From assembly GCF_037055325.1 (NCBI RefSeq), contig NZ_CP146373.1, positions 2,914,001-2,978,000 on the forward strand: 64,000 nucleotides of DNA, given 5' to 3'. Shown here one piece after another: positions 54,709 through 63,664 of this stretch. A model generated the notes under the pieces. The model was not told the origin of the DNA, ran no database searches, and saw only the letters and a list, made by a program, of their open reading frames with translations. The position numbers were made by a program, and so were the translations under genes. Positions within the stretch are counted from its first letter, which is position 1; every line of letters starts with the position of its first letter. This stretch comes from Arachnia propionica (GTDB lineage: Bacteria > Actinomycetota > Actinomycetes > Propionibacteriales > Propionibacteriaceae).

Positions 54709-55904
54709 GCGCCTTCGCCCTGGTCAGACGCAGCCTGGCCAGGACCGTGCGGCGGCACAGGTTGATCGCGGTGCTGGTGTTGCTCCTGGTGTTGGCAACG
54801 GTTGTCCTGTCCTGGCTGGCCCGAGGGGCCACCCACGGCACATCCCGAGGATTAACGGAAAGCCTCGGAGCCAAGGAGATCGAGGTCATCCAGGGCTACA
54901 GCGGGCCGAACAGTCCACCGTTGAACACGAACGCGGTCACACAACTGGGGAAACTGGACGGTGTGGAGCACGTGTTCCCGTCGGGCATATCAGGAATCGA
55001 CCCGCCCGCGAACATCGCCGACTCCGAAGACGGCGCAGGGCCGTGGTGGTTGATGCCCCGCAACCCGTTCGACGACCGAATGAAAGACGCCCACAGCAAT
55101 CCCGCCACTTTCCCGGAACCCGGTCAGATGCTGGTACCCGGAAAACACGAAAACCTGGTGGGAAAGACGATCGAGGTCAACGTCACGCGGGCGGTCAGTT
55201 CCACCAGCGGAACGGGCGAGGCGAAACACTTCACGGTGATCGGCACCTACGACCCGGAAACCATCCAGGGAGAGCCCCCGGAGGCGGTGTTCATCAACTC
55301 CTCCCAGTTCAACGAGATCCAAGCGGCAGCACTGCCACCAGACACGCCTGGCTACAGCTCCATCTACCTCTACGTCGGAGACGTGAACGATGTCGCGAAG
55401 GTGCAGAAGTCGGTGGAGGACCTGGGCTACGGCACCCGCAGCGCCATCGGCTCCGGGATCCAGCTCGACAGGGCCCAACAGGGACTCGCGGTGGCCTCCG
55501 TGCTGGTGCTTTTCGTCACCGTCCTCGGGGCACTTTTCGCGGGCACATACGTGGCGGGGGCGTGGATGACATCGCGCATCGAGGAGATCGGGTTGTTCAG
55601 GTCCCTGGGATGGACGCGACGGGCGATCGTGAGGTTCTACCTGCTGGAAGCCCTCATCTTCGCGCTGTGCGTCTCGGCCATCGGGGTGCTCCTGGGCGTC
55701 GGGGTAGTCACGGCACTGGCTGCACTGCCGTCCCTGCTGACGTCGGTGGCCGGCTTCAGCATGGATCCCGGGGCGCTGCTGGCCCAGGCCTGGGTGGTCG
55801 CGGTACCACTGATCGCCGTGCCGCTCGGTTTCATCGCCGGCGCGGGTCGCAGAGCCGCCACACTGCTGCGCGTCGACACGGACACGCTCCTGCGTCAGAT
55901 CTGA
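54705..55904 (+). CDS. FtsX-like permease
   Basis: 399 aa starting in an ATGA overlap with the ATPase. Topology of the MacB/FtsX family: one N-terminal helix (LIAVLVLLLVLATVVLSWLA), a large extracytoplasmic domain (about residues 40-260), then three C-terminal helices, with the typical TSRIEEIGLFRSLGWTRRAIVRFYLLEALIF segment between the second and third. Such permeases work by mechanotransmission on extracytoplasmic partners rather than as classical pumps. The lipoprotein encoded two genes upstream is the likely partner. Confidence 0.9.
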   Translation: MSAFALVRRSLARTVRRHRLIAVLVLLLVLATVVLSWLARGATHGTSRGLTESLGAKEIEVIQGYSGPNSPPLNTNAVTQLGKLDGVEHVFPSGISGIDPPANIADSEDGAGPWWLMPRNPFDDRMKDAHSNPATFPEPGQMLVPGKHENLVGKTIEVNVTRAVSSTSGTGEAKHFTVIGTYDPETIQGEPPEAVFINSSQFNEIQAAALPPDTPGYSSIYLYVGDVNDVAKVQKSVEDLGYGTRSAIGSGIQLDRAQQGLAVASVLVLFVTVLGALFAGTYVAGAWMTSRIEEIGLFRSLGWTRRAIVRFYLLEALIFALCVSAIGVLLGVGVVTALAALPSLLTSVAGFSMDPGALLAQAWVVAVPLIAVPLGFIAGAGRRAATLLRVDTDTLLRQI

Positions 55905-56035
55905 CACAACCCGCAGCTGAGTCGAAACCACCTCGACACCTGGTAGGCAGATCCGACCGAGTCTTGACCCTAGTGGTGTGGCGTTCATGAACCGTCCTGG
56001 GTTTGGTTCCGATCTAGTTGAAGGAGAATTGGAAC

Positions 56036-56340
56036 ATGCCTAAGAAGTACAGTCCAGAGTTGCGTGAGTGCGCGGTCCGATTGGTTCTGGAACGTCAAGT
56101 GGTCGAGGGAGGTCCGCGTTCGCGTTCGATCCGGGTCATCGCCCCGCAGGTCGGCGTTGGCGAGGAGACCTTGCGGTTGTAGTGCAACCGATACGGCCCC
56201 GAGGCAGAACCCACGCCTGTGGCCGAGTCCTTGGAGGAACAGAACACGCGCCTCAAGCGCGAGCTTGCCGAAGCCCGCCGCGCCAATGAGATCCTCAAGG
56301 CTGCGTCGGCTATTTTCGCCAGACAACTCGACCGCCCCAC
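56036..56340 (+). pseudogene. IS3-family transposase orfA with nonsense codon
   Basis: Reads MPKKYSPELRECAVRLVLER and VGVGEETLRL, the helix-turn-helix start of IS3 orfA proteins, then a TAG at 56180-56182 where family members usually have Trp (LRLWCNRYG). After it the frame resumes as CNRYGPEAEP with the leucine-zipper-like LEEQNTRLKRELAEARRANEILKAA. A single base change therefore inactivates it. Confidence 0.85.
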
Positions 56341-56346
56341 GACGAG

Positions 56347-56787
56347 ATGATCCGGTTCATCGACGAACACCGTGACCGTTTCGGGATCGAGGCCATCTGC
56401 CGTACTCTGCGTGCGACCACGTGTGGGTTCATCACCTCCCGCGCCTATCGGGCCACCAAGACCCGCCCCGCCTCGGTGCGGGCCCTACGAGACGAGGTCC
56501 TGCTACCTGAGATCAAACGGATCCACCAGGAGAACTACAGCGTCTACAGGGTACGGAAGATGCACCACGCGATGCTGCGTTCCGGCTGGCAGATCGGTCG
56601 TGACCAGCTCGCCCGCCTGATGAGGATCGCCGGCCTCCAGGGCGTACGCCGCGACCGGAAACCACGTACCACACACCCTGCCGAACACCCCGATACCCGC
56701 CTCGATCTCGTCGAACGCCAGTTCACCGCCGAACGCCCGAACCAGCTGTGGGTTGCCGACATCACCTACGTGCATGTCCTGACGAGA
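56347..56787 (+). pseudogene. IS3-family transposase orfB, truncated
   Basis: Begins MIRFIDEHRDRFGIEAICRT and contains HQENYSVYRVRKMHHAMLR and RLMRIAGLQGVRR. It reaches the first catalytic Asp region (LWVADITYVHV), then is cut at about 56787 by the IS5-type element. The rest of the DDE domain is missing, so it cannot be active. Confidence 0.85.
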
Positions 56788-57692
56788 TTGATGCTTATTC
56801 ATAGGGGTGTTTTGGTTTCCCTAACTGACGCTTTATCCGAGGGGGACGTGAAGGCGGCTTGCCCGATCTGAGACAATTCAAAGTGTTCTACTACAAAGAC
56901 TCTCAGATGAAAGACAAGCCGCTGCCATGAATACTACCACAAGCCTTGACCGCGACCAGATCCTCAACCTGTGCGAACTGATCCACACATCCCATTCCGG
57001 AAACCTATCCGGCAGCAGGATCCCGTGCCCTAGGCTTGTTCCGCTGTATCCAAATCACTGTGTTAACACTCAGACACAACCTCACCCAAGAGTTACTGGC
57101 CGACATCCACACAGTTTCCCAAGCCACCATCTCGAGGGTGATTACGGTTTACACTCCCTTGATCGCCGAGGCCCTCCAAGCCTGGGTGCCCGGCACGGGG
57201 GACCTCGACCCAGACCGCCAGTACATCATCGACGGTACTCTGGCGCCCTGCTGGTCATGGCACGACCGTCCCGAACTGTACTCAGGCAAACACCACACCA
57301 CAGGAGTGAACCTGCAAGTGGCCTGCACCCTGACCGGACAGCTCGCCTGGATCTCCCCACCCCTGCCAGGTAGCGTGCATGATGCAAAGGCCATCACAGA
57401 ATCCGGATTCCTCACAACCCTCAATGGTCACAATCATATCGGGGACAAGGGCTACATCGGATTGGGAATGATCACCCCCGCCCGGAAACCCGCCCATGGT
57501 GAACTCACCGACACCGATAAAAGAAACAACACGACCATCAACCGCGTCCGCTACCTCATCGAACGTGTCATCGCGAACCTCAAAACCTGGCGTGTTCTAC
57601 ACACCGATTACCGTCGCCCTTACAACACCTTCGAAACCACAATACAAGCCGTCACCGGACTCATCTTCGCCTACACCCCATGAATAAGCCTC
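56788..57692 (+). mobile_element. IS5-family insertion sequence (about 0.9 kb)
   Basis: Imperfect terminal inverted repeats: GATGCTTATTCATAGGGGTG near 56790 and, in reverse complement, GAGGCTTATTCATGGGGTGT ending near 57692. It carries one DDE transposase region in two frames and lies inside the IS3 orfB. Confidence 0.8.
56927..57683 (+). CDS. IS5-family DDE transposase in two overlapping frames
   Basis: The first frame starts at 56927 (MNTTTSLDRDQILNLCELIH). The main part continues in a different frame from about 57025: LGLFRCIQITVLTLRHNLTQ, a helix-turn-helix SQATISRVITVYTPLI, then DDE elements YIIDGTLAPCWSW, VHDAKAITESG, GDKGYIGLGMITPARK and RVRYLIERVIANLKTWRVL. Some IS5 subgroups (IS427-type) make their transposase by programmed frameshifting, so this may be functional; otherwise it is a frameshifted pseudogene. 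No slippery heptamer stood out by eye. Confidence 0.75.
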
Positions 57693-57739
57693 ATTGTGTT
57701 ACATCGCGTTCATCACCTACGAAATAGTAGACCCCGAAC

Positions 57740-57842
57740 CGACGGCACCATCAAGGTGGGACAGTTTGATCTCGGCGATAAACTCACCCTCAAACTCAAG
57801 AACGAACAACTCGTCACCGAATTCATCAAGAAAGAAGCATAA
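57740..57842 (+). pseudogene. Orphan 3' gene fragment
   Basis: In one frame this ends a protein: GTIKVGQFDLGDKLTLKLKN followed by EQLVTEFIKKEA and a stop TAA at about 57840. The composition is protein-like and unlike the neighbouring IS sequences. I do not recognise the family; probably the tail of a gene destroyed by the IS insertions. Confidence 0.4.
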
Positions 57843-58002
57843 TGATCAGACCTGCCCCGCAGGATTTCATCACATGGACCAACACGCTCCTACAGTTTCC
57901 ATGGCCCATCCAAGTCAACGATCTCACTCCCTAGATAGGGTCGTGCAGTGTACGGTTGTGGGAAGCGACATGCATGCGCGAAGATGCGGGAAAACCACCG
58001 GT

Positions 58003-58048
58003 TGCGCTCTGTTGGTCCGGCGCAGTTAAGCCGGACCAACAGAGCGCA
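58003..58048 (-). terminator. 18-bp hairpin downstream of the GH6 gene
   Basis: Arms 58003-58020 and 58031-58048 pair perfectly (core GCGCTCTGTTGGTCCGG), with a 10-nt loop. It lies 36 nt after the stop of the minus-strand cellulase gene and is a strong terminator candidate. Confidence 0.75.
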
Positions 58049-58083
58049 GATGTCTCAGCCCCGGTCAAGGGGATCCATCAGCA

Positions 58084-59325
58084 TCAGGGGACTTCCCAGT
58101 ATTCGATGGTACCGGCCGTCACTCCGTTTTGAACGACCTTCACTGCGAGATCGGGGAAGAACTTTCCTGCATCCGGGTCACCTGGATGGCACACGCCATC
58201 CGATTCGCCGACCGGTTTGGCCCACACATATGCGTCAGCATGGGCACCGGTGGTATTGCTCGTCGGCCGCGTTCCCACGGCGGCGGTCGGGTTGTTGCAG
58301 GTCAGGAACTTCCCGCCTGGGTTGGAGTCGCCCTGAAGGGCAACACCATTGCGGCTGGTGTCGACTACGTAGTGCTTTCCGGCAACGCCCTTCGCTTCGA
58401 GGGTCTTGACAAACTGTTCGGCCCACGCCTCTTCGACAGGGGTCGTGCCGGACGAGGAGACGTTCATGGCGAAACCGCGCATGTACTTGATGCCTCCATC
58501 GATCACGGCATCTGCAGCCGCCTCCTGATCGAGCTGACCGGAACCGGCATGGATGTAGAGGGCGGCGTTGGGGTTGTTGTCCTGGAACTTCTGCCCGACA
58601 TAGGTGAGCAGCGGGGCCCGCTCTTTGCGGATCTCCGCTTTGCCGCAGTAGCCGATCGCGTCGGGTTCCACGATCACCATGACGGTCTGGTCGCCAACCA
58701 TGGCCGAAACCCGGTCGATCCACGCCTTGTAACTCTCAGCGTTGTTGTGACCACCGGCCGAGAGAGAGCCGCAGTCGCGTTGGGGAATGCCGTACAGGGC
58801 GATCTGGGCAACCTGGTTGGCTGCCTTGGCCTTGTCCAGCGTGTTCTCCAGTCGTGTGTCTGCATCTGATGACACACCGTCATACCACACCACGCTGGGG
58901 GTGTAACCGATGTTGTAGAAGGCGCGTTTTTTCACCGGGTCAGTCTCGGAGCTGTACGCCCAGTAGGCCGCGGTACTGGTCGGCAGATAAGGGGTGCCGG
59001 TCGCTGCGGCGGGCTTCCCGTCGCTGGGGGCAGCCGGTGTGCTGGGCACATTCCATCGAATGGCTGCATTGCCCCCCACTGCGCCGGTCGTCGTTGAGGT
59101 GTTCGCGCCGTCGGTCGAGTTGACCGTGAAACGGCCTTGGTCGACGCCGTTGACCCTCACTTGGACATCGGGGTCTGCACCATCGCTGAGAGTTGCTTTC
59201 GCAGTCACGCTGAGGGTGGGGGCGGCAGTTGCGGTCGGGGTGAAGACCGGCAGCGCCATGGATACCATTGAGGAGCCAACCACCGCAACGGCAAGACTGG
59301 TTTTTCTGAGGTGTGAAACAGTCAT
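58084..59325 (-). CDS. Secreted glycoside hydrolase family 6 (cellulase/cellobiohydrolase type)
   Basis: About 413 aa from the ATG at 59325 (419 if started at 59343). The signal peptide SLAVAVVGSSMVSMALPVF ends near TATAAP. A short Thr/Ser/Gly-rich beta module precedes the catalytic domain. GH6 hallmarks: ALYGIPQRDCGSLSAGG with the Asp-Cys region, MVIVEPDAIGYC with the catalytic Asp, HYVVDTSRNGVAL and WAKPVGESDGVCHPGDPDAGKFFP. GH6 enzymes hydrolyse beta-1,4-glucan with inversion. It stands alone between decayed insertion sequences, so it may have been acquired with them. Confidence 0.93.
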   Translation of the reverse strand: MTVSHLRKTSLAVAVVGSSMVSMALPVFTPTATAAPTLSVTAKATLSDGADPDVQVRVNGVDQGRFTVNSTDGANTSTTTGAVGGNAAIRWNVPSTPAAPSDGKPAAATGTPYLPTSTAAYWAYSSETDPVKKRAFYNIGYTPSVVWYDGVSSDADTRLENTLDKAKAANQVAQIALYGIPQRDCGSLSAGGHNNAESYKAWIDRVSAMVGDQTVMVIVEPDAIGYCGKAEIRKERAPLLTYVGQKFQDNNPNAALYIHAGSGQLDQEAAADAVIDGGIKYMRGFAMNVSSSGTTPVEEAWAEQFVKTLEAKGVAGKHYVVDTSRNGVALQGDSNPGGKFLTCNNPTAAVGTRPTSNTTGAHADAYVWAKPVGESDGVCHPGDPDAGKFFPDLAVKVVQNGVTAGTIEYWEVP

Positions 59326-59380
59326 GATGCCATCATGCCTCACGAAGGGTTCATGAAAGTTACTCGATGGAGTGCTACAT

Positions 59381-60671
59381 GTTTCGTGGACAGTGACGAA
59401 AAACAGGTTTAATCGAGCATGTGAGGTAAAATCTGTATCGTGTCCGCATCAAAGGTTCAGCGAAGAGTTCAAACAGCAGGTCGTGTTGGAGGTCATTGAG
59501 AAGTCCCGCACGATCAGCGATGTGGCAAAGTCCTACGGTCTGGTCCCGCAAACCGTGAGGATGCTGGGTGAATAAGTGGAGGAAAATCCATTCCGGTATT
59601 GAGGGTGAGGAAATGACGGCGACCCAGCTTGCCGAGTACAAGAAAATCAAAGCCGAGCTGCGTGAGGCCCGGACGGGGGATCGATTTCTTGAAAAAAGCG
59701 GCGGCCTTCTTCACGCAGGAGTCCCGGTAAAAGCACGATACGCGTACATCCACCGCGAAGAAGGCAACTACCCAACCCGTTTGATGTGCCACTGTCTGGA
59801 GGTGTCACATTCAGGCTATTACGCCTGGCGCAACAGGGGCATGTCAGACATCCCACAAAGCGCCGCAGAGGAACTCGCCATTTTTGTGACGTATTTCTTC
59901 AACGACTCCAAACAAACCCACCTGTTATAGACGGGTCCACAAAGCCTTGGAATGCGGGTGGTGTTGCGACCAGTCCGGAGACGGTGCGCCGGCTCATGCA
60001 GCCTGGAGGGTCTGGTGGCGTGTCAGCCCCGCCCCAAGGCCCACAACTACCGTGCCTGCCGCCGACCTGGCAGGGCGTCTCGACCTGATCGAAAGGAACT
60101 TCACAGCAGATGCACCAGTTCCGGAAACTGGTGGGTGACATCACCCATATGCTTCTCGCCCGGGAAGGATTCGTGTACCCGGCAGGCTGTGACGGGGCTG
60201 CCTACTCGAAAAGAATTGTTGGCTACGCCATAGCAGGGACACATGCGAACCGAATTGGTCCAAAAAGCTCTGCAAAATTGGCGGCTCGGAACTGCCAGCC
60301 CATCAAGGGTGTGACGATTTTTCATGTCGAGTCTAGGGATCGCAGTACACGTCCGCTGACTACACCGCCACCATGAACAAGTATGACCTCCTCGCATCGG
60401 CAGGAAGAACCGGCGTGTGCTACGACAACGCAGCAGCAGAGTCATTCAACGCCACCCGCGCAGGAAAGAACTCGTCAACCAGCAGGATCTACCACACCAG
60501 AAGAAAAGCAATCAAAGAGGTGACATCGTGGATTGAACACTGACTGCGATCAGACCAGACTTCATTCCGCGATCGGGTACCGCACCCCGAACGAAGTCCA
60601 TCAGGAATGGAGGAAAACCAAAACGGCAGCCTAAACCATAATCCAAGTTTTTCACTACCATCCACAAAACC
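59381..60671 (+). mobile_element. Degenerate IS3-family element
   Basis: Ends are imperfect inverted repeats: left TTTCGTGGACAGTGACGAAA near 59382 and, in reverse complement, right TTTTGTGGATGGTAGTGAAA near 60671. Inside, orfA (RFSEEFKQQVVLEVIEKSRT, DVAKSYGLVPQTV) loses frame at about 59560 and continues as NKWRKIHSGIEGEEMTATQL. orfB pieces occur in several frames: VKARYAYIHREEGNYPTRLM, AGRLDLIERNFTA, VGDITHMLLAREGFVYPA, MNKYDLLASAGRTGVCYDNA and YHTRRKAIKEVTSWIE. Many indels make it clearly inactive. Confidence 0.82.
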
Positions 60672-60889
60672 TATAGCAGTCCACACAGCCTGAATCACAC
60701 GGACCTTTCACGTGAAGCAAACGTCAATCATTCCCGGACCTATTGACATGAGGCAAGACGTACATCGGGACGCGGTGACGAAGATGCCGCCAATATGCAT
60801 CGTGACATCAAGTGCCGTGAGGAATTCGGATTCCGTGAGGGCCTTCGCATCATGAACACCACCCGCTGACGGTTCGAGGGCTCCAGACG

Positions 60890-60988
60890 ATGTGCCCGGT
60901 CAGGATACGGGATCCTACTTCCGGACAGGTTTCCGGAACAAGCGGTGCGGCTCAGTTCGCACAAGTCATCGGGCCTGGTCACGGTCAA
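60890..60988 (-). pseudogene. Short IS5-transposase N-terminal fragment
   Basis: The minus strand encodes LCELSRTACSGNLSGSRIPY, closely matching the N-terminal frame of the IS5-type transposase at 56927 (LCELIHTSHSGNLSGSRIPC). It is a remnant of a second, inverted copy of that element. Confidence 0.6.
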
Positions 60989-61457
60989 GATGTATGGCGG
61001 TGCTCGAACTCGACTGACGACTGGTATCCCAGTGACGAGTGTGGTCGAGGCTTCTTGTGGACCACCTCGATCCAGCGGGCAACCTCAGTGCGGGTTTCGG
61101 CTCGGGTACATCCACCACCTGTAGAGCCTCTCGTAAGGTGATTGGCCGATAGTTACTACTGCCGGATGGTGTCGGCGGGGTAGCGTGGTGAGAACAAAAT
61201 TTCACCGAGACCTGTCGCACGGCATTTCGCATCGCAATTCCGGTTTAACAGGGGATCTGAGTGGATCTGCTTTGTGGTGCTGGTTGAAGCAAGGATGCGA
61301 CAACGTGGAAGTGCTGATTTTCTCGAGGGGATGCGGCTGTGGATCTCAGGGGTGGGTGGTGCGCCATTGAACTCGTGCGTGTGCTGAACCCGTGGGGAAA
61401 GGTCGTTGACTTCCGTTTCGTGGGTAGGCCTCAAGAAGAGAGGATGAGGAGATTCCG
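60989..61457. other. Non-coding stretch upstream of the peptide-precursor gene
   Basis: About 470 bases with no supported gene. The last part (GAGGATGAGGAGATTCC, ending at 61457) holds the ribosome site of the next gene. A TTGACT near 61406 could be a -35 element, but no good -10 was found. Confidence 0.45.
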
Positions 61458-62048
61458 GTGAGGTTCAAGAAGATGTTGGCGACGACGGCTCTTGTTGCGA
61501 CGATGTCGTGTGGGCAGGCGATGCTTCCTGCTTCGGCCGTCACTGTTCCCGAGGATGCGTCGGTTCCGAGTCTTGTGCAGGAAGATGTCGATCTCCAGGC
61601 TGTGGAGGCTGAGGTTACAACCATTTTTGAACGCTATCTTCAACAGGATTCTGAGGGCAGGTGGAGCGTTAATGTAGAGGCCGTCCGGCAGGACGGGGCA
61701 CCTGAGGCTGAACTGCAACGTATCGCGGAAAGGTTCAATGTCCCGATCGGGAAGTATGTGTTCCCGGGTTCGGAGGACAAGGGAACAAGTGGGAAGGGAG
61801 CAAGCCCCCAGCACCAATTCGGCAGCGGGGAGTGGGGCAAATGCGTACTCAACATCGCGGTTCCCGGCGCAGGAACCATGCTCATCGACGGGGCTATCAG
61901 GGGTCTTCTAGCAAGGGCGAAGTATGCTCAAGTGGCCTCTTGGCTCCTGCGCGTGGTTGGCCGGTCGGCAATTCGGGGTGGCGCAATCGGCTTGGTGGCT
62001 TCGCTTGCCGCGGCAGCAGCCTGGTGTTCTACGTCGGTTGCATCATGA
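61458..62048 (+). CDS. Secreted peptide precursor with hydrophobic C terminus (bacteriocin-like)
   Basis: 196 aa from the GTG at 61458, with a GAGGAGA ribosome site about 7 nt upstream. The Sec signal peptide MRFKKMLATTALVATMSCGQ ends near LPASA-V. A hydrophilic acidic pro-like region follows (about residues 30-120), with a Gly/Ser/Lys linker GSEDKGTSGKGASPQHQFGS. The last ~75 residues are amphipathic to very hydrophobic (VLNIAVPGAGTMLIDGAI, ASWLLRVVGRSAIRGGAIGL, VASLAAAAAW), bounded by two Cys (GEWGKCVLN and AAWCSTS). This resembles precursors that release a membrane-active peptide; no named family was recognised. It overlaps by 4 nt a small multi-TM protein, as toxin-immunity pairs often do. 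Function is inference. Confidence 0.7.
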   Translation: MRFKKMLATTALVATMSCGQAMLPASAVTVPEDASVPSLVQEDVDLQAVEAEVTTIFERYLQQDSEGRWSVNVEAVRQDGAPEAELQRIAERFNVPIGKYVFPGSEDKGTSGKGASPQHQFGSGEWGKCVLNIAVPGAGTMLIDGAIRGLLARAKYAQVASWLLRVVGRSAIRGGAIGLVASLAAAAAWCSTSVAS

Positions 62049-62425
62049 AACAATCCGGTCTGTCAACAAGGGAACTGCGACAACGGCACTTCCCACAGGT
62101 TGTCATCTTCATTATCTGCATGGTATTTCTCCTGGCCACCATCATGACGGCAATCTCGTGGATCACGATTCCGCGTGCGACAATCATGGCATCCGTGCTC
62201 ATCGTAGGACTGACTGCCGCGATGGCATACAAGACTTTTGTAGCGCAAAACATCGCATATAGCACAAATTTCACTATCGTTTGCTCTCTGATCTTGATGG
62301 CTGGTATCGCTGGAGCACAATGGGGAACAGAAAAATTTATGCCCGCACTTATCGCTACGCTCACAGTTTCTGCCATTATGACCATTCGCCAGGCCAGATC
62401 CACATCCTCTCGGATTCGACCCTGA
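62045..62425 (+). CDS. Small membrane protein, putative immunity
   Basis: 126 aa, starting in an ATGA overlap with the precursor gene. About four membrane helices: VVIFIICMVFLLATIMTAIS, ATIMASVLIVGLTAAMAYK, FTIVCSLILMAGIAGA and ALIATLTVSAIMTI, with a basic N terminus (RELRQRH) and C terminus (RQARSTSSRIR). No recognised domain. Small multi-helix proteins translationally coupled to a secreted hydrophobic peptide are commonly self-immunity proteins, hence the tentative call; an export accessory role is possible. Confidence 0.65.
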   Translation: MKQSGLSTRELRQRHFPQVVIFIICMVFLLATIMTAISWITIPRATIMASVLIVGLTAAMAYKTFVAQNIAYSTNFTIVCSLILMAGIAGAQWGTEKFMPALIATLTVSAIMTIRQARSTSSRIRP

Positions 62426-62639
62426 CGCTCTGCCTCTCGGCCTGATGGTCTCGTCAAAGCTTCTCGCTCACAAGATCAGCGAATCATTGCTCTAGAGGCC
62501 TATCCATGGAGTGGTGGCGGACGGGACACCTGAGCCCGACAGCAGCGTATTACGAAAAGGTTCAACGAGGCTTATTTAACAGACAGCGCGCCGGCCAGGA
62601 AAATCCCCAGTAAGCGCACGCTCAAAGAGAGCTGTGAAC

Positions 62640-62974
62640 AAGCCTCGCTGAAGCTATCAGACCATATCCAAGACCATCAACGTCTAAGATTTAGGTGATC
62701 CTCTTCCTCGCCCTGACCCCTTTCACACAAATCTCCCCCACGAAGGAGCCGATGGGTCTGCGGGCCCAACTCAAGATAGAGATCAAAACCGACGACGACC
62801 TTGCGAAGACGGCTACGGAAAATTCTCTTGAAGACGCCCTTGCCGCGGAGAAGATGTTGTGGATATCAAAGCACACTGAGCGCGAGAGTTCACAGTTGCA
62901 GCCTTGGTTGAATATAGATCAGCCGCATGAACACACACGAAATGGCTGCCGCTGAAACGCAGCCCATCGGAGCC
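62640..62974 (+). pseudogene. Diverged, broken 5' part of a second lipoprotein copy
   Basis: From about 62660 nucleotides resemble 53060 onward (ACCATCAACGTCTAAGATTT versus GCCATCAACGCTCAGAATTT). The frame from 62695 encodes MGLRAQLKIEIKTDDDLAKT and AAEKMLWISKHTERESSQLQ, a diverged relative of LRAQIELGLETSDELVKTTM and AEQILRISRLKGRESTQLQ in the first lipoprotein. This frame stops at 62955. The signal peptide and first ~200 residues are missing, so the copy is a remnant. Confidence 0.75.
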
Positions 62975-63664
62975 TTGGGGCAGACCCACATCGCATTCTG
63001 CATGATGAAGGAGCGAACCAAGGAGATCTTCAACGACAAAACCGAGACCTCCATGGATGAGGTCGTGAATCTTGCCACCACAACCTCCCAGTTTGACGGA
63101 CTTAGCGCACGCCTGATGCGGGCCGTAATATTGCGTTCCGCAAACAAACTGGACGACGCCGAACGCTCGGATGTACTCAAACACTATGCGGAAATTACCG
63201 CATCCGGCTGTCCCTCTGGCAGGGTGCGCTCCTGCCTCATGACCGCAGACGCTGCACTCCAGCTGGACGACCATGCTTCACCACTAAGAATTGCCGTCCC
63301 GCAGAATCTCCCCGACGGGGCAGTGGGCGATACACTCGTTTATCGTGTTCTCGGTATGAAATGGGGTGTCGCCAACGTGGACGAGTGGGTGGCAACCGCC
63401 AAGGCCCGGGGGATCGACCCCCTCAGCGACGTGGCGGATGCCGAACACTCCACAAGTCTTCGGATCTGGGCGGCCTCAGCACGTGGCGCAATGCATCCCG
63501 ATCTCTCCACGCAACAGGAGGAAGACACCAAGGAGAGATTGCAGGGACTTACCACCTGTGACAATGTTGAACGTTTGGCGATGGCGGATCAGGACAGCCC
63601 CGAGAAATGCAGCCTCGATTCAACCTTCGCCTACTATCTGAGCTCTGTTTGGGGAATTAAATGA
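62927..63664 (+). CDS. Truncated lipoprotein paralogue (C-terminal 245 aa)
   Basis: The open frame starts MNTHEMAAAETQPIGALG, matching by position the MNSHGLVAVDSHSLGTLG of the first lipoprotein, and from GQTHIAFCMMKERTKE to the end is identical to it. It has no signal peptide or lipobox of its own, so if translated it would be cytoplasmic; more likely it is the 3' remainder of a broken gene. The stop overlaps the second ABC ATPase start, exactly as in copy 1. The abrupt switch from diverged to identical sequence at 62975 suggests gene conversion or recombination with copy 1. Confidence 0.65.
   Translation: MNTHEMAAAETQPIGALGQTHIAFCMMKERTKEIFNDKTETSMDEVVNLATTTSQFDGLSARLMRAVILRSANKLDDAERSDVLKHYAEITASGCPSGRVRSCLMTADAALQLDDHASPLRIAVPQNLPDGAVGDTLVYRVLGMKWGVANVDEWVATAKARGIDPLSDVADAEHSTSLRIWAASARGAMHPDLSTQQEEDTKERLQGLTTCDNVERLAMADQDSPEKCSLDSTFAYYLSSVWGIK

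Larger units (their letters stand above)
55988..57730 (+). mobile_element. IS3-family element interrupted by an IS5-family element
   Basis: The left end reads TGAACCGTCCTGGGTTTGG, typical of IS3-family termini. Both open frames are damaged (see next entries), and after the IS5-type insertion only a few codons resembling the IS3 orfB core (YIAFIT) continue near 57700. The right terminus was not found, so the element is incomplete. Confidence 0.75.
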
